Positions 9,923 through 17,977 of a stretch of 64,000 bases of DNA are shown one piece after another. Source of the stretch: DASQBT01 sp963746955 (GTDB lineage Bacteria; Pseudomonadota; Gammaproteobacteria; Burkholderiales; Thiobacillaceae); NCBI GenBank assembly GCA_963746955.1, contig CAVVDR010000003.1, positions 124,001-188,000 on the forward strand, read 5' to 3'. The notes below the pieces were generated by a model. It saw only the letters and a program-made list of their open reading frames with translations, was not told the origin of the DNA and searched no databases. Within the stretch, counting starts at the first letter, position 1, and each line of letters starts with the position of its first letter. The translations under genes were made by a program, and so were the position numbers.

Positions 9923-10258
9923 ATGAAGGCGCTCGAACACAAAGCCAGGTTCAAGCAGCGCGTCCGCCACTGGGCCGACAAGCTGGACGTCAACGTCGTC
10001 TGGCTGGGTGTGCGGCCGATGCGTAACAAATGGGCATCGTGTTCTACCGCGGGCCATTTGAACTTCAGCGACGAACTGCCCGGCCTGAAACCCGAGCTAT
10101 GGGACTACGTTATCGTCCACGAACTGCTCCACTTCTTTGTTCCAAACCATGGAAAACTTTGGAAAAGTCTGATGCGCTCCCATCTGGGTGAATATGAGGC
10201 ACATGAATGCGAGCTAAGGCAAATAGTGCGTACCAAGGAGCTGCAACGTATGCGCTAA
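9923..10258 (+). CDS. YgjP-like zinc metallopeptidase domain protein (DUF45)
   Basis: A 111-residue protein starting four bases after hsdR. It has the HExxH zinc site (VHELLHFF, about residues 67-74) followed by a downstream histidine (PNHGKLW), and the sequence RMRNKWASC-like segment seen here as RPMRNKWASC typical of the DUF45/YgjP family. These small proteins are often found at the 3' end of type I hsdR operons; their job there is not established. It is shorter than full YgjP (about 170 residues or more), lacking most of the N-terminal domain. Probably cotranscribed with hipBA-hsdR. Confidence 0.85.
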   Translation: MKALEHKARFKQRVRHWADKLDVNVVWLGVRPMRNKWASCSTAGHLNFSDELPGLKPELWDYVIVHELLHFFVPNHGKLWKSLMRSHLGEYEAHECELRQIVRTKELQRMR

Positions 10259-10267
10259 CGCACGCTG

Positions 10268-10336
10268 CTGAATCTCGACCGCGTCACTTCCGGCAAGAAT
10301 CTGCCGGACGACTTCAACGTCATTATCGAAATTCCC
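10268..10336 (+). pseudogene. 5' remnant of inorganic pyrophosphatase gene
   Basis: Codons from 10268 read LNLDRVTSGKNLPDDFNVII and continue EIPAD, the strongly conserved start of family I inorganic pyrophosphatase. The expected ATG is CTG here and similarity stops after about 23 codons, where the reverse-strand end of glnE begins. It is therefore a scar. It marks the right-hand junction of the restriction island and overlaps the last codons of glnE on the other strand. Confidence 0.7.
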
Positions 10337-13001
10337 GCTGACTGGCAAAAATATATTGCCACAGGCGTCGCACCGTTTCCGGCAGGCTTCCCGCCATCGC
10401 ATGCGCAAGGCGGGCATCGCGCGCGCCGTGGAGCTTGGCGGCATGCTGAAGTTTGCGCAGCTCCCGGTAGGCATCTGCGCTGGCACTGGCCAGCTCGGCG
10501 GGCAGCAGCCCAGCCTCGCCGCAGCGCTTGAGGAGCGCAATATTGCCCACGTTGGCCAGCAGCCGCGGGTATTCGCGCGCATGCGCCAGCACCAGGTACT
10601 GAACGCTGAATTCGACATCCACGATACCGCCGGGATCGTGTTTCAGATCAAACAGGCCGCTGGTATTGGGATGGCCATCGTGCATTCTTTGGCGCATGTT
10701 GAGGACTTCTTCCTTGAGTCTGGCCGGTTCCCTCGGCAATATGAGAATGGCATTGCGCAGGCTTTCGAAACGCTTTCCTATCCCGGCATCTCCGGCCACG
10801 TAGCGTGCACGGGTGAGCGCCTGGTGCTCCCATACCCAGGCATGGCGGTGCTGGTATACCTCGAATGCGGCCAGGCTGGAAACGAGCAGCCCTGAGGAGC
10901 CATTGGGCCTTAAGCGCAGGTCGGTGTCGTAAAGCATTCCCGCGCCCGTGGCGGTGCTAAGCCAGGTGATGATGCGCTGGGCAAAGCGGGCATACAGGAC
11001 CCCGGCGTCCGGCACTTCGTCATCGTAGAGAAAAACCAGATCAAGGTCGGATGCATAGCCGAGTTCCTTGCCGCCCAGTTTGCCGTAGCCGATGATGGCA
11101 AACTTCGGATGAGCCTGATGCCTTTGCTTGAAGCTTGCCCACGAATGTTTCAACGTTTCTGCAAGCAGCCCGTCGGCCAGATCGGAAAGGTGATCCGAGA
11201 GCTTCTCCAGGGTCAGCAGACCGGCCACATCCTGCGCGAGCAGGTGCAGGGTTTGCACCTGTTTGAATCGGCGCAGGCTGTCCATCTGCTCTTCCGCATC
11301 CTGACCCAGGGCTTCCAGGTCCTCACCAAGTTGGCGAAAAAGATCGGGCCAATCGGGCAGCGACAGGAGTTGCCGCGGATCGATCAACTCGTCCAGCAGT
11401 ATGGGTTGGCGGGTGAGCAAATCCGCCGCCCATGGACTCGCGGAAACCAGTCCGGACAACTGCCGAAGTACGGCAGGATATTCGGTGAGCAGGGCCAGAT
11501 AGGTGGTACGGCGGGAGATGGTTTCGAGCAGGCGCAGCAGCCTGCTTAGCGTGTCGTCCGGATTTTCATAATCCGCCGCCATCTGGATCAGAGGCGGGAT
11601 CAGGGCGTTGAGCTTGGTTCGGGCAGACTCCGGCAGGCGCTCGTACAGGCCGGCGCGCAGCAGACCCAGTTGACGCGCACTGTCCGCCGGATCGGTGTAG
11701 CCCAACTGCGCGAGCTGGCCGGCGGCGGCATCCGGCACAAGCCAGAGGCTGGCCAGAGCGTGGGTTTGCTGATTGGTCTGGGGAGCGGAGAAGATCCCTT
11801 CAAAATGACGTGTGACGTTGTCGCGGTGTTTGTCCAGGTCCTTCAGCAAGGCTTCCCAGTCCGCGCAATTCATCATCTCCGCGACGCGCTGGCGACTATC
11901 CGGGTCGGCCGGCAGAACCTGGGTCTGCGCGTCATCCAGATACTGCATGCGATGTTCCAACTGGCGCAGAAAAACATAGGCGGCGCAAAGCTCGGCGCTG
12001 GCGGACGGCGGCAGCAGGCCATAATCCGCCTCCAGGCTGAGCACCTTCAGGGTGGGCTTGACTTGCAGGGACGGAATGCGCCCGCCGCGGATCAGTTGAA
12101 ATACCTGGGCGGCAAATTCGATCTCGCGGATGCCTCCCGGGCCCAGCTTGATATTGTTCCGCAGCTCCCGGCGTTTTGCCTCGCGGCGGACTTGCGTGTG
12201 CAGATCGCGTATGGCGGCAAAGGCACTGAAATCCAGATACTTGCGAAACACGAAGGGGTGGACGAGCTTGAGCAGATCGGCATGCCGGTTGCCGCTGACC
12301 GGGCGGGCCTTGATCCAGGCATAACGCTCCCAGGCCCGACCCTGGGCCATCAAGTATTCCTCCAGCATCGCATAGCTCATGGCCAGGGGCCCGGCCTCGC
12401 CCCAGGGGCGCAGCCGCATGTCCACCCGGAACACATAACCGTCGGCCGTGACTTGCTCCATGGCCTTGATGAGTTGCTTGCCCAGGCGCGTGAAGAATTC
12501 ATGATGCGAAAGGGGTTGCCTGCCCGCGGTTTCGCCTTCTTCCGGGTACAGAAAAATCAAGTCGATGTCGGACGACACGTTCAGTTCGCGCCCACCCAGC
12601 TTGCCCATGGCAACCACCGTGAGTTCCATCGGGTCGCCATCGGCATGCAGCGGACTGCCGTGGCGCTCGGCCAGCTCGGCATGATGAAATTTGAGGGCGG
12701 CCTGGATGGAGGTTTCGGCCAGATCGGAGAATACGCCGGTGACTTCTTCCAGATCGGCCAGCCCCGCCAGATCGCGCGCGGCGGTCACGGTCCATACTCG
12801 ATGCTTCAAGCGCCGCATCTGTGTGTCGAGCTGGGCTTGGTCGGTCGCGGGCTGGGCCAGCGCCGCGTCCATCTCCCGGCGGGAACAGGCTAGATGCAGT
12901 CGTTCCGACAGCGACGACAGTTCAGGCCGGGACGCGAGCAGCCTCGCACCGTGGCGGGATAGCCTGGCAAGCCGGTCGATCGGGTGTTCCTTAGATTTCA
13001 T
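10323..13001 (-). CDS. glnE: Bifunctional glutamine synthetase adenylyltransferase/adenylyl-removing enzyme
   Basis: GlnE attaches and removes AMP on glutamine synthetase in response to nitrogen status. At 892 residues it has the normal two-part layout: an N-terminal nucleotidyltransferase domain (MGKLGGRELN then SDIDLIFLYPEE) and a C-terminal one (YGKLGGKELG then SDLDLVFLYDDE), each with the paired acidic catalytic residues. The last seven or so residues (ASQREFR) are encoded across the pyrophosphatase remnant, so the natural C-terminus may have been replaced, but homology runs to WQYIF and function is probably kept. Confidence 0.96.
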   Translation of the reverse strand: MKSKEHPIDRLARLSRHGARLLASRPELSSLSERLHLACSRREMDAALAQPATDQAQLDTQMRRLKHRVWTVTAARDLAGLADLEEVTGVFSDLAETSIQAALKFHHAELAERHGSPLHADGDPMELTVVAMGKLGGRELNVSSDIDLIFLYPEEGETAGRQPLSHHEFFTRLGKQLIKAMEQVTADGYVFRVDMRLRPWGEAGPLAMSYAMLEEYLMAQGRAWERYAWIKARPVSGNRHADLLKLVHPFVFRKYLDFSAFAAIRDLHTQVRREAKRRELRNNIKLGPGGIREIEFAAQVFQLIRGGRIPSLQVKPTLKVLSLEADYGLLPPSASAELCAAYVFLRQLEHRMQYLDDAQTQVLPADPDSRQRVAEMMNCADWEALLKDLDKHRDNVTRHFEGIFSAPQTNQQTHALASLWLVPDAAAGQLAQLGYTDPADSARQLGLLRAGLYERLPESARTKLNALIPPLIQMAADYENPDDTLSRLLRLLETISRRTTYLALLTEYPAVLRQLSGLVSASPWAADLLTRQPILLDELIDPRQLLSLPDWPDLFRQLGEDLEALGQDAEEQMDSLRRFKQVQTLHLLAQDVAGLLTLEKLSDHLSDLADGLLAETLKHSWASFKQRHQAHPKFAIIGYGKLGGKELGYASDLDLVFLYDDEVPDAGVLYARFAQRIITWLSTATGAGMLYDTDLRLRPNGSSGLLVSSLAAFEVYQHRHAWVWEHQALTRARYVAGDAGIGKRFESLRNAILILPREPARLKEEVLNMRQRMHDGHPNTSGLFDLKHDPGGIVDVEFSVQYLVLAHAREYPRLLANVGNIALLKRCGEAGLLPAELASASADAYRELRKLQHAAKLHGARDARLAHAMAGSLPETVRRLWQYIFASQREFR

Positions 13002-13065
13002 CGGCTGGTTAGAATTAGCGCTCAGGCAACATGAATATCATTGAGGCGGCATGCATCTTCTTGCA

Positions 13066-13173
13066 GCGGACTCCCGGTCCGCAGACAGGTGACCCTTGCA
13101 TCGGGGCTTTGAGCTGCCTCAATAACAGGCCGAGATTGAATATTACCGATTCGGCATTCAGAATGCCTGAATC
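13066..13173. promoter_or_regulatory. Hairpin and inverted repeat upstream of acs
   Basis: The 250-base gap between glnE and acs, which are divergently transcribed, holds no convincing gene. It contains a 6-bp-stem hairpin (13066-13082, arms GCGGAC and GTCCGC) and a longer inverted repeat at 13148-13173 with arms GATTCGGCATTC and GAATGCC-T-GAATC. An additional direct half-site AATGCCGAATC is at 13219-13229, just before acs. The repeated half-site suggests a regulator-binding region; which regulator is unknown. Confidence 0.35.
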
Positions 13174-13251
13174 GACTGGCACAGTAAATCCATCCGCAAC
13201 CCCCATTTCCAATCCACCAATGCCGAATCAATCGTCCCAGGAGACCACAGC

Positions 13252-15222
13252 ATGACCGCCATCACCTCCGTAATGCATGAAAACCGCAGCTTTCCGCCCA
13301 GCGAAGCGTTCAGGGCCGCGGCGACGGTATCGGGCATGGAGGCGTATCGGTCCTTGTGCGACAAGGCGGCGAAGGACTATACGGGCTACTGGGCCGACCT
13401 GGCGAACGCGAACATTGTCTGGCGCAGGCCGTTCACCAAGGTACTGGATGAAACCAAGGCGCCTTTCTACCAGTGGTTTGCAGATGGCGAACTGAATATT
13501 TCCTACAACTGCCTGGACAAGAATATCCAGGCGGGGCTGGGCGACAAGACCGCAATCATTTTCGAGGCGGACGACGGCACGGTCACCACCTCCACCTATA
13601 ACGACCTGTTGCTGCGCGTGTCCCGATTCGCCAACGGCCTCAAGAAGCTCGGAGTCGGCAAGGGCGATCGGGTCATCATCTACATGCCGATGAGCATCGA
13701 GGCGGTTGTGGCCATGCAGGCCTGCGCCAGGATAGGCGCGATCCATTCCGTGGTATTTGGCGGTTTCTCCGCCAAGAGCCTGCACGAGCGCATCGTCGAT
13801 GCTGCCGCCAAGCTTGTGGTGACGGCCGACGAATCCATGCGCGGCGGCAAGGCCGTGGCGCTAAAGGCGGCGGTGGATGACGCCATTGCGATGGGGCGTT
13901 GCGAGTGCGTGACGAACGTGGTCGTGTACAGGCGCAGCGGTGGCAAGGTCAATTGGACCGAGGGGCGCGATGTCTGGTGGCAGGATGCGATCGCCGGACT
14001 GTCAGACAACTGCGAGCCGACCTGGGTGAATGCCGAACATCCCTTGTTCATCCTCTATACCTCGGGTTCTACCGGCAAGCCAAAAGGCGTGCAGCACTCC
14101 TCAGCCGGCTATCTGTTGGGCGCCATCGTCTCGATGCAACGGGTGTTCGATGCCAAGCCGCAAACCGATGTTTACTGGTGCACCGCCGACGTGGGCTGGG
14201 TCACCGGCCACACCTATGTGGCCTATGGGCCGCTCGCCATGGGAATGACCGAGGTCCTGTTCGAAGGCGTTCCAACCCATCCCCATGCCGGACGCTTCTG
14301 GGAAATAATCCAGAGGCACAAGGTCACCACCTTCTACACCGCGCCCACTGCAATTCGCTCGCTGATCAAGCTGGGCTCGGAGTGGCCCGGGAAATTCGAT
14401 TTAAGCTCCCTGCGACTGCTCGGCACGGTGGGCGAACCCATCAACCCGGAAGCCTGGATGTGGTATCACGAGGTCATCGGCCAGTCGCGCTGCCCTATTG
14501 TCGATACCTGGTGGCAGACCGAAACCGGCTCCATCATGATTTCGCCTCTGCCTGGCGCGGTGGCGACCAAGCCCGGATCCTGCACCTTGCCCCTGCCAGG
14601 CATCATGGCGGCGATTGTCGATGAGCACGGCCATGACGTCGAAAAAGGCCAGGGCGGCTACCTGGTCATCAAGCGGCCGTTCCCTTCCCAGTTGCGCACC
14701 CTGTGGGGTGATGCGGAGCGCTACAAGCAAGCTTATTTTCCGGAGGAACTGGGCGGGAAGATGTATCTGGCGGGCGATTCTGCTCACCAGGATGAGGATG
14801 GCTTTTTCTGGATCATGGGCCGCATTGACGATGTCCTGAATGTATCCGGCCATCGTCTTGGGACCATGGAAATCGAATCCGCCCTGGTGGCCAATCCGCG
14901 GGTTGCCGAGGCTGCCGTAGTTGGCAAGCCGCATGATATCAAGGGCGAGGCGGTGGTGGCGTTTGTCGTGTGCAAGGGCATCCGGCCGGTTGGCGAGGAC
15001 GCGAAGAAACTGGTGGCGGAATTGCGCGACTGGGTGGGCAAGGAAATCGGCGCGATCGCCAAGCCGGACGACATCCGCTTCGGCGACAATCTGCCCAAGA
15101 CCCGCTCGGGCAAGATCATGCGGCGCCTGCTAAGAGCCATCGCCAAGGGTGAGGCGATCACCCAGGACGTGTCCACCCTGGAGAATCCGGCGATTCTGGA
15201 CCAGTTGAAACAATCCTTGTGA
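13252..15222 (+). CDS. acs: Acetyl-CoA synthetase (AMP-forming acetate-CoA ligase)
   Basis: Converts acetate, ATP and CoA to acetyl-CoA. The 656-residue length is typical. Visible signatures are the N-terminal ACAS_N region, the AMP-binding loop YTSGSTGKPKG (about residues 264-274), DTWWQTETG (about 418-426), the hinge and C-terminal lid, and the catalytic lysine loop PKTRSGKIMRR near the end, whose lysine is often acetylated to switch the enzyme off. A ribosome-binding site AGGAGA precedes the ATG. Propionyl-CoA synthetase is a close relative and cannot be fully excluded. Confidence 0.95.
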   Translation: MTAITSVMHENRSFPPSEAFRAAATVSGMEAYRSLCDKAAKDYTGYWADLANANIVWRRPFTKVLDETKAPFYQWFADGELNISYNCLDKNIQAGLGDKTAIIFEADDGTVTTSTYNDLLLRVSRFANGLKKLGVGKGDRVIIYMPMSIEAVVAMQACARIGAIHSVVFGGFSAKSLHERIVDAAAKLVVTADESMRGGKAVALKAAVDDAIAMGRCECVTNVVVYRRSGGKVNWTEGRDVWWQDAIAGLSDNCEPTWVNAEHPLFILYTSGSTGKPKGVQHSSAGYLLGAIVSMQRVFDAKPQTDVYWCTADVGWVTGHTYVAYGPLAMGMTEVLFEGVPTHPHAGRFWEIIQRHKVTTFYTAPTAIRSLIKLGSEWPGKFDLSSLRLLGTVGEPINPEAWMWYHEVIGQSRCPIVDTWWQTETGSIMISPLPGAVATKPGSCTLPLPGIMAAIVDEHGHDVEKGQGGYLVIKRPFPSQLRTLWGDAERYKQAYFPEELGGKMYLAGDSAHQDEDGFFWIMGRIDDVLNVSGHRLGTMEIESALVANPRVAEAAVVGKPHDIKGEAVVAFVVCKGIRPVGEDAKKLVAELRDWVGKEIGAIAKPDDIRFGDNLPKTRSGKIMRRLLRAIAKGEAITQDVSTLENPAILDQLKQSL

Positions 15223-15227
15223 CGCGA

Positions 15228-15782
15228 TCAGGGCAGGTAGGCTTCCACCTGTATGTTCAGCTTGACCTCGTCGCCCACGAACGGCAGGTCGGTGCGCATG
15301 CCATAGTCTGAGCGGCGCAATAGCCCGTGGGCGTCGGCGCCACAGCCGCGCTTTCTTTCCGCCAGGTTGAAGCCGCACTTGAATCGGGTGAGTTCCAGCC
15401 GCAAGGGGTGGGTCTGACCAAGGAGCGTGAGCGAGCCTTCCACCGCAACCGGCTGGTAGTTGTCAAAAACGAAGTGTTCCGAGCGATAGACCATTTCAGG
15501 GTAGCGCTGCACCTGAAACCATTCCTGCCCTTTGAGCACCTCGTCGCGAGCATCCTGGCCCGTATCCAGCGACGCGGTATCGACATGAATTTCCAACCGG
15601 CCGGTACGAGCCACTTCGTCCAGCTCGACGACCCCGGATGTACGGTCGAACTGCCCGCGCTGGGTAGAAAAACCCAGGTGGTCGATCTCAAAGCCCGGAT
15701 AGGTATGGGCTGGATCTATCGTATAGCTCACGCACCAAGCCGGCGAGGCGAGCAGAAATGTCACGGCAAGGAGCCTTTTCAT
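15228..15782 (-). CDS. YceI family periplasmic lipid-binding protein
   Basis: A 184-residue exported protein with a signal peptide (MKRLLAVTFLLASPAWC) and a YceI beta-barrel: YTIDPAHTYPGFEIDHLGFS at the mature N-terminus and RSDYGMRTDLPFVGDEV near the end. YceI proteins bind polyisoprenoid chains such as quinones in the periplasm. I chose ATG 15782 over an in-frame TTG two codons upstream. It starts two bases after the previous gene ends, so it belongs to a three-gene operon with a second YceI and cytochrome b561. Confidence 0.92.
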   Translation of the reverse strand: MKRLLAVTFLLASPAWCVSYTIDPAHTYPGFEIDHLGFSTQRGQFDRTSGVVELDEVARTGRLEIHVDTASLDTGQDARDEVLKGQEWFQVQRYPEMVYRSEHFVFDNYQPVAVEGSLTLLGQTHPLRLELTRFKCGFNLAERKRGCGADAHGLLRRSDYGMRTDLPFVGDEVKLNIQVEAYLP

Positions 15783-15784
15783 GT

Positions 15785-16354
15785 TCAACGCGAAGGCGGA
15801 TTGGCGGGCAGCAACCTGAAGGAGAATGCCACTGGCACCTCATCGGCCAATGCCGATGTGTCTGCCCATTGACCCTGGCCAAGCCCGTAGTCCAGGCGTC
15901 TGAGGGTAAAGGTGCCTTTGAGCCGCTGAGCTTCGCCATCCGGGCGCAACACGATGGGCAGGCTGACCGTGCGACTGATGCCCTTGATCGTCAGGGTGCC
16001 TTGCATCAGGTAGCGTCCGTTGTCCTGCGGGTGGACGGCGCTCGATACGAAACGCGCCCAGGGATAGCGGCGGCTGTCGAAAAAATCGCCCTTCAGAGCT
16101 TCCGACGTGGCATCGGGCAGGCCGGCGTCGATGCTGCCCGTATCCACGTCCAGGCGGATGTGCGCGCTGGCAGGCTTGGCGGGATCCCACTGGATATCCG
16201 CCAGATAGCGACGAAATTCCCCTTCAACCGGGGCGCCCATGGCGCGATATTGAAAGCCCAGCCGGCTTTGCGTCGCGTCGATGTGCCAGTTGCCGGCGCA
16301 CGCCAGTGCGGGCAGCAGGCTCACGCAGCACAATATGGATCGAATTGCGTTCAT
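15785..16354 (-). CDS. YceI family periplasmic protein, second copy
   Basis: A 189-residue YceI protein with signal peptide (SILCCVSLLPALACA), then WHIDATQSRLGFQYRAMGAP and a conserved end LRRLDYGLGQGQWADTS. It is only distantly similar to its neighbour. The ATG at 16352-16354 overlaps the cytochrome b561 stop, so translation is coupled. YceI plus b561 pairs are often taken to move isoprenoid electron carriers or respond to acid or osmotic stress; here the role is inferred. Confidence 0.92.
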   Translation of the reverse strand: MNAIRSILCCVSLLPALACAGNWHIDATQSRLGFQYRAMGAPVEGEFRRYLADIQWDPAKPASAHIRLDVDTGSIDAGLPDATSEALKGDFFDSRRYPWARFVSSAVHPQDNGRYLMQGTLTIKGISRTVSLPIVLRPDGEAQRLKGTFTLRRLDYGLGQGQWADTSALADEVPVAFSFRLLPANPPSR

Positions 16355-16893
16355 GAGCGTCGCTTCAACATGGGCAACATGCGGACCAGGGTCATGTCCC
16401 GGTCCACGATATGGTGTTTCAAGGCAGCCATGACGTGTACTAGGACCAGAGCAGCCATGCTTATGTTCAAACCCAGGTGAAGTGCCTTCAGCCCATCCAC
16501 CCAGGATTTGTGCTTCGGCAGCAGAGCTGGCAATTCCCACAGATTCAGATAAACAACCGGAATGCCGGCGGCGGAACTGAGGCACCAGCCGGAGAACGGG
16601 ATGGCAAACATCAGGAAATAGAGGCTCCCATGCACCAGCCGGGCAGCCTTGAGTTGCCACCCGGGACCAGGTTCTGGCGGCGGAGGCCTCACCAGCAGGC
16701 GATAGATCAGCCGCATGCTTACCAAGCCAAGAATTGTAATGCCTGTCCATTTGTGCCAGGTGATGCGCTGGAGCTTTATTGGGCTCAAAGGCAGGTTCTG
16801 CAGCGACAGGCCAAGCAGGAAGTTTGCTACCAGAAAGGCCGCAATGAGCCAGTGGAAAAAACGGGCGACGGGAGAATAGGCAGATCCGGTCAT
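16351..16893 (-). CDS. Cytochrome b561
   Basis: A 180-residue inner-membrane diheme b-type cytochrome with four transmembrane helices and the expected haem-binding histidines (RFFHWLIA, HKWTG, RLVHGSLY, LHLGLNISMAALVLVHVMAALKHH region). It would pass electrons between the quinone pool and periplasmic partners. ATG 16893 (MTGSAYSPVARFFHW) fits the family start better than the upstream in-frame ATG at 16953. It heads the operon with the two YceI genes. Confidence 0.93.
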   Translation of the reverse strand: MTGSAYSPVARFFHWLIAAFLVANFLLGLSLQNLPLSPIKLQRITWHKWTGITILGLVSMRLIYRLLVRPPPPEPGPGWQLKAARLVHGSLYFLMFAIPFSGWCLSSAAGIPVVYLNLWELPALLPKHKSWVDGLKALHLGLNISMAALVLVHVMAALKHHIVDRDMTLVRMLPMLKRRS

Positions 16894-17113
16894 ATCCGAT
16901 ACAGGTAATTCATTGGACCCAAAATTCCGCAAGGGTGGCATATCCAGTTGCAACTAATGAAATCATAAGCTTGCTTGTCGGGGAAGAGAAACGCTTTGAA
17001 GTTGAGGCCGTTTGTCGGGCAATCATCAAGAACGATGAAATCGCGTCGATATCCCATATCAGGGTAGTTTGGCCGGTTCGTCAACGAGACGCCTGATCAA
17101 TCTTGCCTGGCTG

Positions 17114-17192
17114 TAAAGGGCAAACCCGTCGCGAGGCGGGGACGCAAAGCCTCCGGACTGCACGCTTGGGCAGTTAGCGGGGTTGCCGGTGC
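17114..17192 (+). ncRNA. Cyclic di-GMP-I (GEMM) riboswitch
   Basis: The leader of the next gene contains the diagnostic parts of the class I c-di-GMP aptamer in order: GGGCAAACC, a GCGA (GNRA) tetraloop at 17131-17134 in place of the common GAAA, GGGGACGCAAAGCC, a variable hairpin, then AGCGGGGTTGCCGG pairing back to the first arm. The aptamer ends about 65 bases before the start codon. Downstream is a small CCTCC/GGAGG hairpin and a T-run (about 17228-17233), which might form the expression platform. On or off behaviour cannot be told from sequence. Confidence 0.88.
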
Positions 17193-17256
17193 CTCCTCAT
17201 GGGGAGGGCGGTCGCGTGTGTCCAGCAGCTTTTTCTGACTACACGGAGTTGATGCC

Positions 17257-17595
17257 ATGACCGCCCTAGACCACAATCATCTCATATCCCGCAATTGCCG
17301 AGACGGCTATCGTTGCGGCCCCGCCCCGGCCCTGCTGGTTTCAGCATTGCTAGTGGCCTTGATCATTGCGTTTCCTGGCCGGGCCCATTCGGCCCCTTTC
17401 GAACCCGTCAACCAGTCCCTCCTGCAGCCACAGACAGAACAATCTGGGGCCGACATGGCGTTCTTCGACACCATGGGCAATGCGACCCGTCGGGACCCGA
17501 CATTCAACCTCATGCCGGGCTGGAACGTGTGCGACAGGGATGCCGACACCTCCGGTGTCCATGTCCATGGCGGCTTGGCGGCGGGCATCTTCTGA
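17257..17595 (+). CDS. Small exported protein under c-di-GMP riboswitch control, unknown function
   Basis: A 112-residue protein with a long N-terminal region and a signal-peptide-like hydrophobic stretch (ALLVSALLVALIIAFPG, about residues 27-43) with a possible cleavage after AHSA. The mature part is short (about 64 residues), has one cysteine (WNVCDRD) and ends in a glycine-rich tail. I do not recognise the family. A ribosome site ACGGAG lies about ten bases before the ATG. Being the only gene directly behind the riboswitch, it is the probable c-di-GMP-controlled product. Extracellular or pilus-associated roles are common for such targets but unproven here. Confidence 0.7.
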   Translation: MTALDHNHLISRNCRDGYRCGPAPALLVSALLVALIIAFPGRAHSAPFEPVNQSLLQPQTEQSGADMAFFDTMGNATRRDPTFNLMPGWNVCDRDADTSGVHVHGGLAAGIF

Positions 17596-17977
17596 CGGAA
17601 AAACGATCAAAGTAGATCACGTCCGTTTGGCCCGGCTTTCACTCAGCGGGGACGGCGGTGGAGCGGCGGCGCGAGCCTTTTGAGCAGTCCTTCCCGAAAC
17701 CCCTTCCTGGATTGTCCGGGCTGGTATCGCCGCTCGACGCTTGCGCCCCTCCGCAGAGTCCTTTTACCCTCGGCAAGCTTGATCTATCGGCCCCGGTTCG
17801 GTGTGCTATACACAAGTAAGACGTGAACTTCGCTTACGTCTGCACGAAGTCCTTGGGCCAGTAGCCGCCCATCTTTTTTTCATCTTCCCAAGTCAAGGGT
17901 ACCGGCGGCACGCTCTGGGTAGGCAGGCCGCGCGGCCTGCAATTTGACGAAGGCATTAAGCCTTCAGGAGGTGTGTC
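17596..17977. other. Intergenic stretch before carbonic anhydrase
   Basis: No well-supported gene. It contains an 18-bp perfect palindrome GCAGGCCGCGCGGCCTGC at 17923-17940, a run of seven T at 17874-17880, and an imperfect inverted repeat around 17819-17840 (AGACGT/ACGTCT). The strong ribosome-binding site AGGAGG for the next gene is at 17966-17971. A small reverse-strand frame inside it is listed separately. Confidence 0.6.
17834..17956 (-). CDS. Possible 40-residue protein or C-terminal remnant
   Basis: A reverse-strand frame of 40 codons from ATG 17954-17956 to TAA 17834-17836. Its last 20 or so residues (WEDEKKMGGYWPKDFVQT) look protein-like, with lysine/aspartate-rich composition unlike random GC-rich reading. 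No clear ribosome site is visible and it overlaps the palindrome at 17923-17940. It may be a real small protein, or the surviving tail of a lost gene. I do not recognise it. Confidence 0.25.
   Translation of the reverse strand: MPSSNCRPRGLPTQSVPPVPLTWEDEKKMGGYWPKDFVQT

Noticed and set aside
11670..12893. Open frame of 407 codons on the plus strand inside glnE
   Set aside because: Antisense shadow of glnE; glycine/glutamine/arginine-rich composition without conserved motifs.
13031..13255. A 74-codon plus-strand frame before acs, overlapping its start as ATGA
   Set aside because: No ribosome site, no hydrophobic or conserved segment, and it runs through the inverted repeats; more likely regulatory DNA.
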